A DNA stretch of 37,886 nt from Vibrio hippocampi (GTDB lineage Bacteria; Pseudomonadota; Gammaproteobacteria; Enterobacterales; Vibrionaceae), in assembly GCF_921292975.1 (NCBI RefSeq), contig NZ_CAKLCM010000005.1, positions 1 through 37,886 of the forward strand, in the 5' to 3' direction. Position numbers and translations under genes: made by a program. Under the pieces are notes generated by a model that ran no database searches, had not been told where the DNA came from, and worked only from the letters and a program-made list of their open reading frames with translations. This document shows positions 8,966 to 17,984 of this stretch, one piece after another. The first letter of the stretch is position 1. Every line of letters starts with the position of its first letter.

Positions 8966-9369
8966 TCCGGCGTTAACTCCTCTTGGTCGTCGTTGTCACT
9001 AGGCGTCGTGGGATTGCTCTTTTCTGGCATATTCAGTTCCTTGATCATATCGTAAGCGATATTGACCGAACGGTTAGGCCATTTATCTTTGACCATTTCA
9101 TGCAAGGCTTCCACGCTTTGGTCTTCAAGGTTTTCATTGGCGTGCGATAGTGACAGGGCGATGGAGTGAGCGACCTGATCCAGCGTAAGTTCTTCCATAA
9201 ACACGCCATATGCCATGCGTTCCTGGTCAGTTGCTTCTGCACCAGGCTTTTCCATGGTCGGACTCTTCGCGACATACTGCAGATCACGGATTCGATCGAG
9301 CGCTGTAAACTCGCTCAAAATAAAGGTTTTTGAACCTACTGCTAGGGTTTGGGTATTCAGATAAGGCAT
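8959..9369 (-). CDS. Tail assembly chaperone gpG-like
   Basis: 136 residues, between the tail tube and tape measure genes. It is acidic and helical with a charged, Pro/Asp/Glu-rich end that stops at the frameshift site. The GAGG site seven bases before ATG supports the start at 9369. Chaperones of this class bind the tape measure during tail assembly and are absent from the mature virion. Identification is from position, size and the linked -1 frame. Confidence 0.75.
   Translation of the reverse strand: MPYLNTQTLAVGSKTFILSEFTALDRIRDLQYVAKSPTMEKPGAEATDQERMAYGVFMEELTLDQVAHSIALSLSHANENLEDQSVEALHEMVKDKWPNRSVNIAYDMIKELNMPEKSNPTTPSDNDDQEELTPEK
8962..8981 (-). promoter_or_regulatory. -1 frameshift signal of gpG/gpGT
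   Basis: The last sense codons of gpG are GAA AAG before TAA; the A-AAG slip lies at 8962-8965. AGGAG at 8977-8981 lies 11 bases ahead, a spacing that stimulates -1 shifting in dnaX. The heptamer GGAAAAG is not the canonical X-XXY-YYZ of lambda (GGGAAAG), so efficiency is uncertain. Confidence 0.65.
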
Positions 9370-9383
9370 AGGGTCCTCGCTGA

Positions 9384-9403
9384 CCGCCCAGTGATATGGG
9401 CGG
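9384..9403. other. Hairpin between tail tube and gpG genes
   Basis: CCGCCCA and TGGGCGG form a perfect 7-bp stem with a six-base loop in the 42-bp gap. There is no T-run on either strand, so it is not an intrinsic terminator. It may protect the abundant tail tube message from 3' decay. Confidence 0.5.
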
Positions 9404-9411
9404 CCTGTTAA

Positions 9412-9942
9412 TTAAGCTGCTGGCGCAGCATGAAGGAAGTCTTCCGCCAATTTCGGACGGCCTTCAACCGCAATGGTGATATCACGTTTCATATCAGTCG
9501 AGTTCTCAATCGAGCTGGGCACCCCCAGACTACTGATTGGTCCGTAGTACATGTTCACGGAAAACTTACCCGATACCTCTGACGGCGATTTCACGCGAAA
9601 CCACGTTTTCTCATTCTCGTCGTTTGCCACATCGTAGATGTCAACGATGCGTTTTTGTACTGGCTGACCTGGGGCATAACCGAGTTGAAAGCTAAAGTCC
9701 CCCGCATCTTTCATGCCCGTCGATTTACTTGCATAGCCATCGTCATTATCGAGATACACCTCGGTGTTGACTTCTTTGGTCATGTTGACGGGCGTGATGC
9801 CAGAAACGTACCCTGCCTTGTCCCAATTGGTGTCGTCGTCTTCACCTGCAGTGATTGCATCGGCGATATCGACACCCTTTTTCAAGATCCAAACCGAATT
9901 GCCTTTACCGGCGACGGGGATCATGCCGTGTGTTGCTGCCAT
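9412..9942 (-). CDS. Major tail tube protein (gpV-like)
   Basis: 176 residues with GGGAG ahead of ATG. It follows the tail terminator gene and precedes the chaperone pair, where all lambda-like phages encode the tube subunit. The sequence begins with a beta-rich core (G-K-G-N-S-V-W-I-L-K-K-G-V-D-I-A-D-A) and contains the D-D-G-Y-A-S-K-S-T-G-M-K-D and P-S-E-V-S-G-K-F-S pattern common in tail tube proteins of this type. There is no Ig-like C-terminal extension, unlike lambda gpV. Confidence 0.8.
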   Translation of the reverse strand: MAATHGMIPVAGKGNSVWILKKGVDIADAITAGEDDDTNWDKAGYVSGITPVNMTKEVNTEVYLDNDDGYASKSTGMKDAGDFSFQLGYAPGQPVQKRIVDIYDVANDENEKTWFRVKSPSEVSGKFSVNMYYGPISSLGVPSSIENSTDMKRDITIAVEGRPKLAEDFLHAAPAA

Positions 9943-9945
9943 GGG

Positions 9946-10368
9946 TTACTCCCAATAATATTGATGATTAATGTGCAGCGCCCGATAGCTATTATCAGGG
10001 CTGCGCTCATAGGTAAAGCCAGAACGCGACAAGGTGACCACATCGGGAAAGCGGACCCCGATCGGCAAAAGCTCTTTAATGGCCTCGCCAATGTCATCAA
10101 TATCGTCATCACTGGCGGTGCCATCGAGGTACACAGACACAAACAGGTTGCCCTCATAGCGCTCTGGCATATCGGAATAACGGTCATCTCGGGTACCGTC
10201 ATCGAAATACACCAAAATGGCGGGGGTTTCCTGCTCGGCATCGAGCACCAAAAATGTGGGGAACACCGATTTCACCCACACCCCCGACCCATCCGGTGCC
10301 GGCTGATCGGGGATATTGGCTCTGAGGTGATCCGCAATGGCGTGTCGAATCGCCGTGTTTTTCTTCAT
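9946..10368 (-). CDS. Tail terminator protein (gpU-like)
   Basis: 140 residues immediately upstream of the tail tube gene and coupled by a 4-bp overlap to the gpZ-like gene. The helical beginning (K-N-T-A-I-R-H-A-I-A-D-H-L) followed by alternating strands and D-D-D-I-D-D-I-G-E-A-I matches the gpU family, whose hexamer caps the finished tail and joins it to the head. Size agrees with lambda gpU (131 residues). Confidence 0.75.
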   Translation of the reverse strand: MKKNTAIRHAIADHLRANIPDQPAPDGSGVWVKSVFPTFLVLDAEQETPAILVYFDDGTRDDRYSDMPERYEGNLFVSVYLDGTASDDDIDDIGEAIKELLPIGVRFPDVVTLSRSGFTYERSPDNSYRALHINHQYYWE

Positions 10369-11000
10369 CGCCGTTTCAACTCCTGTCTGAACTTCTGCGC
10401 CAAGGCTCGCTCCATCTCTTTAGGCATATCGAAATTGAGCAATTGTCGAGTGTGGTATTCCATGGCCTTGGTGATGTTGTCTTTGATGGGCACGGTGGCC
10501 ACACCAAGCGGGTAGCGGCTTTCACCTACCCGATACAACACATGCCAGTTACCACTCGATACCTGGTTAACAAACGCATTTTGGAACGTATGGCGCCCCA
10601 CTTTGATGGAGGTGTTGCCACTGTGCTCTCGCTTGCCATAACGTCCCTGCTCATCACGAGAGGGACCCGACACCAGATAACCGCCGTTTTTGCGGCGGAT
10701 CTGGGTGCGAACTTCCCCAATCGAGATGGCAGGTATGTCATAGCGGCGGATCCGAACCACTCGATAAGGTCGTTGAGGGTTCGCTCTCTTGGCCACTGTC
10801 ACCCGAGGACGGATAACCTTGGCCGTGACCTTGACCTCTTTGGCGGTTTGACGAACAGCGCGGGATTCCGCTTTTTGCCCCACTTTATTGACGGCCATGG
10901 CCGACGCAGCAGGGACCAGTTTTGTATTCAGCGAATCAAGATTCTTGATGGCTTGCTTCAAATCCTGATCGAGCCGATGAGTGGGGTTGATGGTTGTCAT
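10365..11000 (-). CDS. Minor tail protein Z-like
   Basis: 211 residues, very basic (many Arg and Lys), beginning with a helix and the segment A-M-A-V-N-K-V-G-Q-K-A-E-S-R-A that is typical of prophage minor tail protein Z. It lies between the head-tail connector and gpU-like genes, joined to both by ATGA overlaps. gpZ is needed to make a functional head-tail junction in lambda. Confidence 0.75.
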   Translation of the reverse strand: MTTINPTHRLDQDLKQAIKNLDSLNTKLVPAASAMAVNKVGQKAESRAVRQTAKEVKVTAKVIRPRVTVAKRANPQRPYRVVRIRRYDIPAISIGEVRTQIRRKNGGYLVSGPSRDEQGRYGKREHSGNTSIKVGRHTFQNAFVNQVSSGNWHVLYRVGESRYPLGVATVPIKDNITKAMEYHTRQLLNFDMPKEMERALAQKFRQELKRR

Positions 11001-11302
11001 TCCAGCACCAAAATATAAAGACCATGTTCACTGAGCGGCGGGTGCGCTATCCGGCTTTCTATCGATTCACCAGGGACAATCACAACCTGCCCCCGTGATG
11101 GCGTTAAACCAGCGGCTTTGGCCTCTTCCTTAGTGAGTGAGACAGTGCGGCGATTACCTTGCACCGCACCATCAAAGACCAGTTCACCCTCATTGACGAT
11201 CACCGACACCGGAGTGCCGGCAATCGTGGCAGGCTGCGCCACACCATTGCTACCAAACAAAGCCCGATCCAATCGTGATTGTGCTCTGGCCCAGCGAGAC
11301 AT
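10997..11302 (-). CDS. Head-tail connector (gpFII-like)
   Basis: 101 residues. It opens with R-L-D-R-A-L-F-G and has a beta-rich core around V-I-V-N-E-G-E-L-V-F-D, as in the small FII-type attachment proteins that plug the portal and receive the tail. It starts at the stop of the decoration gene and overlaps gpZ by 4 bp. Length is close to lambda gpFII (117 residues). Confidence 0.65.
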   Translation of the reverse strand: MSRWARAQSRLDRALFGSNGVAQPATIAGTPVSVIVNEGELVFDGAVQGNRRTVSLTKEEAKAAGLTPSRGQVVIVPGESIESRIAHPPLSEHGLYILVLE

Positions 11303-11628
11303 TAGGCGGCCTTAGTGTCGAGCTTCACGGTCGCGACCGTTTCACCGTTCACAGCAGCACGCCATGCCTTGCCTGCATACACACCCGTGTTATCAACACC
11401 GATCGCATCATCTTTCAGATACACCGACACACCTTGGTCAAACGTGGTTGCCGACGCTTTGGGTAAATCCCAAACGCCAGCGGTATGACCCACACCCATT
11501 TCACCGGATGCCACATCATTGATGGCGACCACAACCAGCTCACCCACCACAACGACATCACCGGATTTCACATCAGCGGCCGCCGTGAATTCGATGGTCT
11601 CGCCATCCTGTACATAATTTTTTGCCAT
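11302..11628 (-). CDS. Capsid decoration / cement protein (DUF2190 family)
   Basis: 108 residues from the ATG at 11628 (an in-frame ATG at 11646 would add six residues). The opening M-A-K-N-Y-V-Q-D-G-E-T-I-E-F-T and the V-K-S-G-D-V-V-V-V-G core are characteristic of DUF2190 proteins, which bind the outside of the shell in place of lambda gpD. Here the gene follows the capsid gene, separated by a terminator. Confidence 0.8.
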   Translation of the reverse strand: MAKNYVQDGETIEFTAAADVKSGDVVVVGELVVVAINDVASGEMGVGHTAGVWDLPKASATTFDQGVSVYLKDDAIGVDNTGVYAGKAWRAAVNGETVATVKLDTKAA

Positions 11629-11657
11629 GAGGTTTTCCCATTTCATGAATAAAAGAA

Positions 11658-11679
11658 AAGGCCACCGAATGGTGACCTT
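11658..11679 (-). terminator. Intrinsic terminator after the capsid gene
   Basis: A 9-bp stem with one mismatch (AAGGTCACC with GGTGGCCTT on the minus strand) and a four-base loop is followed by TTCTTTT. It lies between the capsid stop and the decoration gene start, and may raise the capsid-to-downstream ratio. Confidence 0.7.
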
Positions 11680-11696
11680 ATGTGTGAGGTGGACGA

Positions 11697-13766
11697 TTAC
11701 GCCGCTGGGTCGTGTTTTACGAACGTGCGGTAATCCAATGGCGCCACACCGGCATCGATGCGCACTTTCGTCGCAACACCGTCCACGGTAAAGCCCGCTT
11801 GCTGCTCGATGTACGGCTCTTCGATGCCATCCAGATATGCCACCTCAATGGTGTCAAATGCCTGAGCGGCGGTTTGGTAGAACATGCTGGCGCTCGCTTC
11901 ATCAAGGCGAGGCTCGCCAATGACTTCGGCAAAGTTAGCGATCGGGTTGATCACGTCCGCACCGGCACCCTCAACCGACGTTGAGCGGATCACCTGATTC
12001 AGCTTGTCTTCCAGTGCCACCGGAGACAGTACAAAGCCAGGCATGATGTTCAGTGATGCTTTGCCATCTTTCTGGGTACGCATCGCCGTCTTACCTTTAG
12101 ACAAGGTGTCCACATCCGGCTTAGATGATTTGACGATGTTGTTGTGGTCAGCATGGAACAATGCCTTGCCATCCGACATCTTGTAGGTACCCGTTAGGAT
12201 GGCGTACACCAGATCACCGATGGTGCGACGTGCTGAGCGACCCATCAACTGAGGGATGCGAGTCAGCATTTGCATGTCATCGTTGATGATCGCCTGACGA
12301 GATAAGGTCAGCAACTTACCGTAAGACGCCAACACGATGTCTTCACCACGGTCACCAATGGTGCCGTACTTGTATTCGCCACCCTCTTCGACTTTGTCCA
12401 GGCTACCGAACGTATTCAGGCCGACACGCTTGGTCGGACGGAAATCGGTCAAGGTGCCTTTCTGAGTCCAGCGCTGATAGGTCTCCGGCGCTTCTTCCCA
12501 ACCTTTCAACACCGCTTTGTTAGCGATGTTCATCAGGATGTTGCCGAAATCACTGCTTGAGTGGGTGAACGCCAAACCGACGATGTCGCGGTTGTTCATG
12601 CCCGCAATGCCGATACCACGATCAGTCAGGGACGCACGAGCTAGCGCATCAAGGCGCATCCCGTTATAGATATTGTCTCGCTCAAGCTCACCCAGACCGG
12701 AACGCGCCAAGATCGCATTCGATACCGAGTCACCGACAAGGTTGCCGTTGTCAGCGTGAATGTGAACGCTGGCACTTGGCGTGGTGTTTTTACCCATCGC
12801 CTCGAGCAGCTTATCTTTGGCTTGATCCACGGTGCAGTTCATGTCTGCAATACAAGACGCTTCAATGTCAGGGAAACGACCAGGGGCAAACGCAAACACG
12901 CCTTGGATACCCTCTCGACGAGTCGTTTCATCTGCGCGGAACTGCGCCATGATGTCCGAGGCCGATGGGGCAGCAGGTGCCGGTGTTGGTGTTGGCACGG
13001 ATGCCGATGGTGCCGCTGGGGTTGGTTCCGCTGGCGGCTGCGCAGGTGGCGTTGGGGTTGGGTTATTCGCCTGCGGTTTCATTAAGCCCTTTAGACTTTT
13101 AGGCATATTTAAGAGTTCCTTTTGTCGATTTGAATTGATAGATGCTGCAGCCTGCAGCGGTTCAGTGAGCACATCAGCAAAGCCCTGCTCAACAGCTTGT
13201 TGGCCATCGAGCCAAGTACCAGGCTTTTTCATCAGTGCTCGAATGTCATCCTCAGACAAACCGGTTTTCTCTCGGTACGCTGCCACCATATTGGTGACGT
13301 TGCGCTCCAGAAACTCGGCATACTCGATCATGTCTTCGGCTTCGCCAACCTGCCCACCCCAAGCGTTATGGAGGTAAAACCACCCATTCTCAGGAATATG
13401 CACGGTCGCGTTCGGGGCACAAGCAATGACGGAGGCAATCGACGCCGCCACGCCTTGGATGTAGATATTCAGCGAGCCAGTAATGCCTCGCAGCATGTTG
13501 TAAATGGCAAAGCCATCGAGCACATTGCCACCGCCACTGTGCAGATACAGATCCACATCAACACCGGTGAAAATCTCATTGGCTTGCAGCTCTTCGGAAA
13601 AACGTTGGGCAGTCATGCCCCACCCACCAATCTCGTCATAAATGAAGATCTCAGCGGGGCGACCGGATGCAGCGGCCTTGATACTAAACCACGACTCCGA
13701 TGGTGCAGCGCTGGCAGACAGCGACGCTTTAGGCATCATCATCAGGTTGAGGGGTTGGGCTTTCAT
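11697..13766 (-). CDS. ClpP-like prohead protease / major capsid protein fusion
   Basis: 689 residues from ATG 13766, which has AGGAG nine bases upstream; a longer frame to 13835 lies inside the portal gene and lacks such a site. Residues ~35-205 are a ClpP-like serine protease with the nucleophile in G-V-A-A-S (Ser109) and the histidine in F-Y-L-H-N (His133). A Pro/Ala/Ser-rich linker (about 235-275) follows, probably a scaffold. The rest (about 340-689) is the capsid protein. In lambda these are separate genes (C, Nu3, E). The fused form is a known arrangement in other phages; the protease should free the shell subunit by self-cleavage. The gene overlaps the portal by 38 bp. Confidence 0.88.
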   Translation of the reverse strand: MKAQPLNLMMMPKASLSASAAPSESWFSIKAAASGRPAEIFIYDEIGGWGMTAQRFSEELQANEIFTGVDVDLYLHSGGGNVLDGFAIYNMLRGITGSLNIYIQGVAASIASVIACAPNATVHIPENGWFYLHNAWGGQVGEAEDMIEYAEFLERNVTNMVAAYREKTGLSEDDIRALMKKPGTWLDGQQAVEQGFADVLTEPLQAAASINSNRQKELLNMPKSLKGLMKPQANNPTPTPPAQPPAEPTPAAPSASVPTPTPAPAAPSASDIMAQFRADETTRREGIQGVFAFAPGRFPDIEASCIADMNCTVDQAKDKLLEAMGKNTTPSASVHIHADNGNLVGDSVSNAILARSGLGELERDNIYNGMRLDALARASLTDRGIGIAGMNNRDIVGLAFTHSSSDFGNILMNIANKAVLKGWEEAPETYQRWTQKGTLTDFRPTKRVGLNTFGSLDKVEEGGEYKYGTIGDRGEDIVLASYGKLLTLSRQAIINDDMQMLTRIPQLMGRSARRTIGDLVYAILTGTYKMSDGKALFHADHNNIVKSSKPDVDTLSKGKTAMRTQKDGKASLNIMPGFVLSPVALEDKLNQVIRSTSVEGAGADVINPIANFAEVIGEPRLDEASASMFYQTAAQAFDTIEVAYLDGIEEPYIEQQAGFTVDGVATKVRIDAGVAPLDYRTFVKHDPAA

Positions 13767-15255
13767 TGGTTTTGGCTCCTTGGTTGTTCGCCGGATCAGT
13801 GTCAAACACCAACCCTTGTTTGCGGTTTTCTTCAATCTCCTTAACGCGGGCGCGTTTCACTTCTTCCGGATTGTGGCCACTTGCACGGACCCACATCGCC
13901 TCAGTGGCGTTACCGCCTTTGATGCGCTCTTTCCATGCTTCGGTTTCTTTCTTCGGATCAATCCACGGCATCACCGGTGCCAGATACACCGCATCAAACA
14001 GAGTGCGGCGGTCCACGTTCGCAGGGATAACCAGCGGGTCAGTGGTGCGCAGCAACTCCATTTCCAGCCAAGCGCGGAACACAGGGCGTGATTGCTGAGC
14101 CACAAACCATTGCTGCAGCACGGCAAACGACTCCCATCCCTCAACAAGCTCCTGACGCTGAGCGCTGTATGTCCCGTTGTAATCACGAGCAATTGAGGAA
14201 TAAGCGCCACGGGTACCGCTGGCCACCATACGCAGCTGGCCGTTGCGAAACTCAGCCAAGTGCGTATTCGGTCGGTTCGACTCAATCATGCCGACCTCCT
14301 CCCCTACCTGCAGATCGTCAAAGCAACTACCTGGGGCAAAGGGGATTTGGCGCTGAGCGGGTGGGCTCTCCGGTGCCGTGTACAGATCCGGAGTGCCCTT
14401 TTTGATGTAGAACGCCAATGCCGCAGCGATACGAGCCGCCACACGCTCGGACTCTTCGTAATCTTTCAGGTCAGCCAGACGCTTGATCACCCCATGCAAC
14501 AAGGTGATGCCCCGTAATTGGTGGAGCCTTTTGCGGTGTGCCAGGTGCAGCATGTTCTCTTTCGGTACCCGCTTGGTCTTGGCCGTAATACCAAAACTGT
14601 CAGACGGATGGTCATAGAACACATGGAACGCCTGCGGCTGACGCCACTGGTTCACCTCAATACCTTGGATGATCCGCTTCGCCACCTCATTCATGTGAAA
14701 CGGCACAAAGTCAGGCTCGAGCGCTTCCAGACTGAACGGGGTCCCATTAGGGTTGGGATGGTTCAGACCAGGCACAACGCCACGGACCAACTGGGTAAAC
14801 GCTTCACCATCACGAGCAGCAGTGCGAAATAACATGCGCTCGAGCTCGGGGCGGGTATAGGTGCCGGTGACTTCCGGTTTTAGAGACCATGACGCCCAAC
14901 GGCGACGGATATCCTTGGCCAGTTCGTCGAGCACTTCGCCATTGGTATCCCGTGGCTGAGGCTCGACCATGATCCCGTTCGCCCCCACCACTCGCTCTTC
15001 CAACTTGTCGAAGATGCCGATCACCAGATCGTGGTCTTCATCAAGTTTTCGAGCTTGCTCCCTGAGAGACACCCCACCCATCGCCACCGACTGATTCGCC
15101 GATTGCGCTTGCCGCTTAGCGGTATGCAAACGGTCTTTGGTGGCCGCCTCATAACCCATGACCGAAAACCGAGCATTGAGCTCTTGACGGTCTTTGACTC
15201 GCTGCAGTGCCCATGAGGGTGAGAACGGGCTGATCAGTTTTTCAATCCAACTCAT
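13729..15255 (-). CDS. Portal protein (lambda gpB-like)
   Basis: 508 residues between gpW and the protease-capsid gene, as in lambda. The opening W-I-E-K-L-I-S-P-F-S-P-S-W-A-L-Q-R, the G-I-M-V-E-P-Q-P-R region and H-L-A-H-R-K-R-L-H-Q-L-R-G match the lambda family portal. Twelve copies form the vertex through which terminase packages DNA. The start overlaps the gpW stop by ATGA. Length is close to lambda gpB (533 residues). Confidence 0.9.
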   Translation of the reverse strand: MSWIEKLISPFSPSWALQRVKDRQELNARFSVMGYEAATKDRLHTAKRQAQSANQSVAMGGVSLREQARKLDEDHDLVIGIFDKLEERVVGANGIMVEPQPRDTNGEVLDELAKDIRRRWASWSLKPEVTGTYTRPELERMLFRTAARDGEAFTQLVRGVVPGLNHPNPNGTPFSLEALEPDFVPFHMNEVAKRIIQGIEVNQWRQPQAFHVFYDHPSDSFGITAKTKRVPKENMLHLAHRKRLHQLRGITLLHGVIKRLADLKDYEESERVAARIAAALAFYIKKGTPDLYTAPESPPAQRQIPFAPGSCFDDLQVGEEVGMIESNRPNTHLAEFRNGQLRMVASGTRGAYSSIARDYNGTYSAQRQELVEGWESFAVLQQWFVAQQSRPVFRAWLEMELLRTTDPLVIPANVDRRTLFDAVYLAPVMPWIDPKKETEAWKERIKGGNATEAMWVRASGHNPEEVKRARVKEIEENRKQGLVFDTDPANNQGAKTNESPTPQPDDDA

Positions 15256-15464
15256 TCAAACCTCGCCAAACTCGGTGCATGACGAGAGCGACCAGACAGC
15301 AAGGTTTGCTTTCGCTGCTCCATCTCATGGCGCCCTTTGCGGATCTCGCTGAGGTTTTCACTGGTCACCGTTCGCCCTTGAAAGGTGACGGTTTTTCCGG
15401 CCAGCAAATCCAACTCAGCTTGGTAATAGGCATCAATCAACGCCTGCACTTGCGCTAGTGTCAT
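15252..15464 (-). CDS. Head-tail joining protein gpW-like
   Basis: 70 residues, nearly the size of lambda gpW (68). The helix A-Q-V-Q-A-L-I-D-A-Y-Y-Q-A, a short beta hairpin G-K-T-V-T-F-Q-G-R-T-V-T and a second helix with S-E-I-R-K-G-R match the family fold. It overlaps both terminase and portal genes by 4 bp. gpW seals packaged heads and prepares them for gpFII. Confidence 0.88.
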   Translation of the reverse strand: MTLAQVQALIDAYYQAELDLLAGKTVTFQGRTVTSENLSEIRKGRHEMEQRKQTLLSGRSRHAPSLARFE

Positions 15465-17464
15465 AACCAGCCCCCTTGTTTATTGACATCGCCAAGCCAA
15501 TTGCCGCCATCCGAAATGGTTGGCGGCGTCGATGGTGACGGTGTTGGTTTTGATTTCGGTTTGGATGGCACAGGCTCCGACGGTGCAGAGCCACTGCCAC
15601 CGGTTAAGGTGTCAAGATTGAGGCCAAAGCGTTGTTGAGAAATACGCAAGGCCGCCACAGCCAGAACCGTACAGTCCAAGGCTTCATTGCGGCGCTTGCC
15701 TGCATCCCACAAGTACGACTTGCGGCCGTTCTTGTATTTGAGCACTTTGCGCTCAGCGGTCAGCTGCTTGAGCTCTGCCTCACCACACAACTCGTCATCC
15801 ATCGGCAAGTGCATACAACCAGGCACCGCAACACCAGGTTGCGGCTCAACCCGTAAGCGGTTAACAATCAGCTCTTTGCCGTTGTCTGCCCCGACAATCG
15901 TGAGGTAACACCCTTTTGAAGCACCTTTTTTCGATGGCGTTCGTGGGAAGTCTGCGATCGGCTTACCGTAGACACTCGCCCCTTTCGTCGGGATCACATA
16001 GGTTGGCCCGAGCTTGCGGCTCATGCTGTAGACTTCATCGGTATAGTGACCACCGGAGTCCCAGCACCAACGGCTGACCCCCATCACCTGACCATCAAAA
16101 CGGGTGTATTGATGGCGGACTTTCTCAGCCACTTTCTTTTTGAGCTCGTCACTGGCAGGGTCGCCATGCAAGATCCAGCGGTCAACCAACCAACTTTCCT
16201 CATTCGCTCCCCAGCCCCAGATATACCCCTCATAGCGGTCATCTTGGGTATCGATGCCCCCTGTGAGATAGACCACGGCGTTAGGCATCTTGCCATCGGG
16301 ATACAACTCACGGCGTCGGTGCAGGTCTTCCCACTCCAACTTCTCGCCCACTTCGTTGTCCCAGGTCTCGCCCAAGGTGGTGTTGACGAATGTTTTCAGC
16401 TTGCCCACATCGTCCTTGGCCTTGAGGAAATCGACCACAATGCGGTGCCAAGTCGTAAACGGGCTGTAAGCGGTCCAGATGTGAAAGCTGACATGCTCAG
16501 GGACATCAATGGGATGATTGGTTTCGTCGTACCAGTCAATGCCATCGACCGTCCAAATAGCAGTGCGGTCGCAGCGCCATACCCCTGAAACTTCCTGCAT
16601 TTCCATCAGGTCTTGATTTCGGATCACGCAGCCATTGTGCTCACACAAGTAATAGGCCGTGGTTGGGTCGCCCTCGTCCCACTTGATCCCAAAGGCTTCC
16701 TCGGGACCACCCCATTTGAGGTACTGCTCTTCGCCACAGTGTGGGCACTTGAGGTGAAAGCGCAGATAGTGGGGCGACTCTTGCGCCGCTCGCTCTATCT
16801 GACATTCACCTTTGATTTTCGGTGTCGAGCCTCGGATCGACTTGGGGAACACCGCACCCTCGATACGCTTATCACCCAAGAACGTCGGGGAGCCCTCAGC
16901 CTCAACATCCGGCGGGAACGCCGCCAGTTCATCGTAAATGACCGTATCGGCAGAGTGTTCACGGTAGTTGTTGGCAGCGGTACCACCAAAGCACCACAGC
17001 TGCTTGCCGTGGGTAAAGCGTTTCGAGTCAATGGTGTTGTCTCGATGCTTCTTACCCAGCCAAGGCGCGAGCTTATGCCACAAAGGCACGTCACGGATGG
17101 CTGTCTCGACCTGCTTTTTCATAAAGCGCTGGGCGGCACTGTCCGTGGGCTGATACAGCAAGATGTTGCGCTTCTTGTGTTCGGACTGATAACCCGCGAC
17201 CGCCAGCAACACTTTCGAATAACCGACACGGGCACTTTTGACTAAATCGACAGTGCGGATCTCGTCGTTGCCCATGGCATTCATGATCGCTACCTGAAAC
17301 GGCAGCGTTTCCCAACGGCCCTCCTGATAGGACGACTCACTGGATAGGTAGAAGTTTTCGTTCGCCCATTCCACGGCGGTCATTGGTGGCGGACGGTACA
17401 ACGGGCGCAGGCCCGCCCGAAAGGCAGCCTGCAGATTATCAATCTGAGCTGGCAAGATATTCAT
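15461..17464 (-). CDS. Terminase large subunit (lambda gpA-like)
   Basis: 667 residues. The ATPase motif K-S-A-R-V-G-Y-S-K (residues 76-84) is the lambda gpA P-loop variant, and D-T-V-I-Y-D-E (173-179) is the Walker B strand. A Cys cluster near 240-275 (C-P-H-C-G and C-E-H-N-G-C) suggests a zinc site. The nuclease part includes G-G-I-D-T-Q-D-D-R near residue 410. The protein cuts at cos and drives packaging. The last ~50 residues are Pro/Ser/Lys-rich, the region that docks on the portal in lambda. It overlaps the small subunit by 26 bp. Confidence 0.93.
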   Translation of the reverse strand: MNILPAQIDNLQAAFRAGLRPLYRPPPMTAVEWANENFYLSSESSYQEGRWETLPFQVAIMNAMGNDEIRTVDLVKSARVGYSKVLLAVAGYQSEHKKRNILLYQPTDSAAQRFMKKQVETAIRDVPLWHKLAPWLGKKHRDNTIDSKRFTHGKQLWCFGGTAANNYREHSADTVIYDELAAFPPDVEAEGSPTFLGDKRIEGAVFPKSIRGSTPKIKGECQIERAAQESPHYLRFHLKCPHCGEEQYLKWGGPEEAFGIKWDEGDPTTAYYLCEHNGCVIRNQDLMEMQEVSGVWRCDRTAIWTVDGIDWYDETNHPIDVPEHVSFHIWTAYSPFTTWHRIVVDFLKAKDDVGKLKTFVNTTLGETWDNEVGEKLEWEDLHRRRELYPDGKMPNAVVYLTGGIDTQDDRYEGYIWGWGANEESWLVDRWILHGDPASDELKKKVAEKVRHQYTRFDGQVMGVSRWCWDSGGHYTDEVYSMSRKLGPTYVIPTKGASVYGKPIADFPRTPSKKGASKGCYLTIVGADNGKELIVNRLRVEPQPGVAVPGCMHLPMDDELCGEAELKQLTAERKVLKYKNGRKSYLWDAGKRRNEALDCTVLAVAALRISQQRFGLNLDTLTGGSGSAPSEPVPSKPKSKPTPSPSTPPTISDGGNWLGDVNKQGGWL

Positions 17465-17984
17465 CGAGATATTCCGGAATGCGGCAATCCAGATCGGCCG
17501 CTATGTTTTGGGCCTTGACCAAATCGCGACGCAAATGCTCGATGTGTTTGGCTTCCAGTTCGGGAAAGCGACGCTTAAACGACAGCGGCACCGTGTCGAG
17601 GATACTGGCGACTTCGGCCGATACCTTAGACAAACAGAAGATATTGAACTCAGCCTCGATCACCTCTCGGCGCTCTTTGGCGTTCTTGAGCTCTTGGCCA
17701 TCAGCCTGCGCTTTGGTCAATCTCAAGCGCTCGTACTCGATGGATTTACCCTCAACCTCGTCGGGATTGGTTTCAAGGATCTTCGGTTGGTATTTTTCGA
17801 TCTCGTGACTGACTCGGTTATGCACCACATCAGCGACGGTGTAATACACCGAACGCCCAACCTTGGCGATCGGCTCAACGCCCCATTTATCAAAGGCTTG
17901 CACGCTAATGCCAAGGCTTGCAGCCATGGCGGATTTGTTCAGCCAGTGGGGCTCTGGCCGTGGTGCGTTTTTGGGTGGTGACAT
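17439..17984 (-). CDS. Terminase small subunit (lambda Nu1-like)
   Basis: 181 residues, the same size as lambda gpNu1. The N-terminal A-A-S-L-G-I-S-V-Q-A-F-D-K-W is a winged helix DNA-binding motif, followed by the Nu1-type Y-E-R-L-R-L-T-K-A-Q-A-D-G-Q linker and a helical oligomerisation region. It binds cos and loads the large subunit. The gene starts only about 50 bp from the putative nicking site, closer than in lambda, so its binding sites may overlap its own coding sequence or lie on the far side of cos. Confidence 0.88.
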   Translation of the reverse strand: MSPPKNAPRPEPHWLNKSAMAASLGISVQAFDKWGVEPIAKVGRSVYYTVADVVHNRVSHEIEKYQPKILETNPDEVEGKSIEYERLRLTKAQADGQELKNAKERREVIEAEFNIFCLSKVSAEVASILDTVPLSFKRRFPELEAKHIEHLRRDLVKAQNIAADLDCRIPEYLDEYLASSD

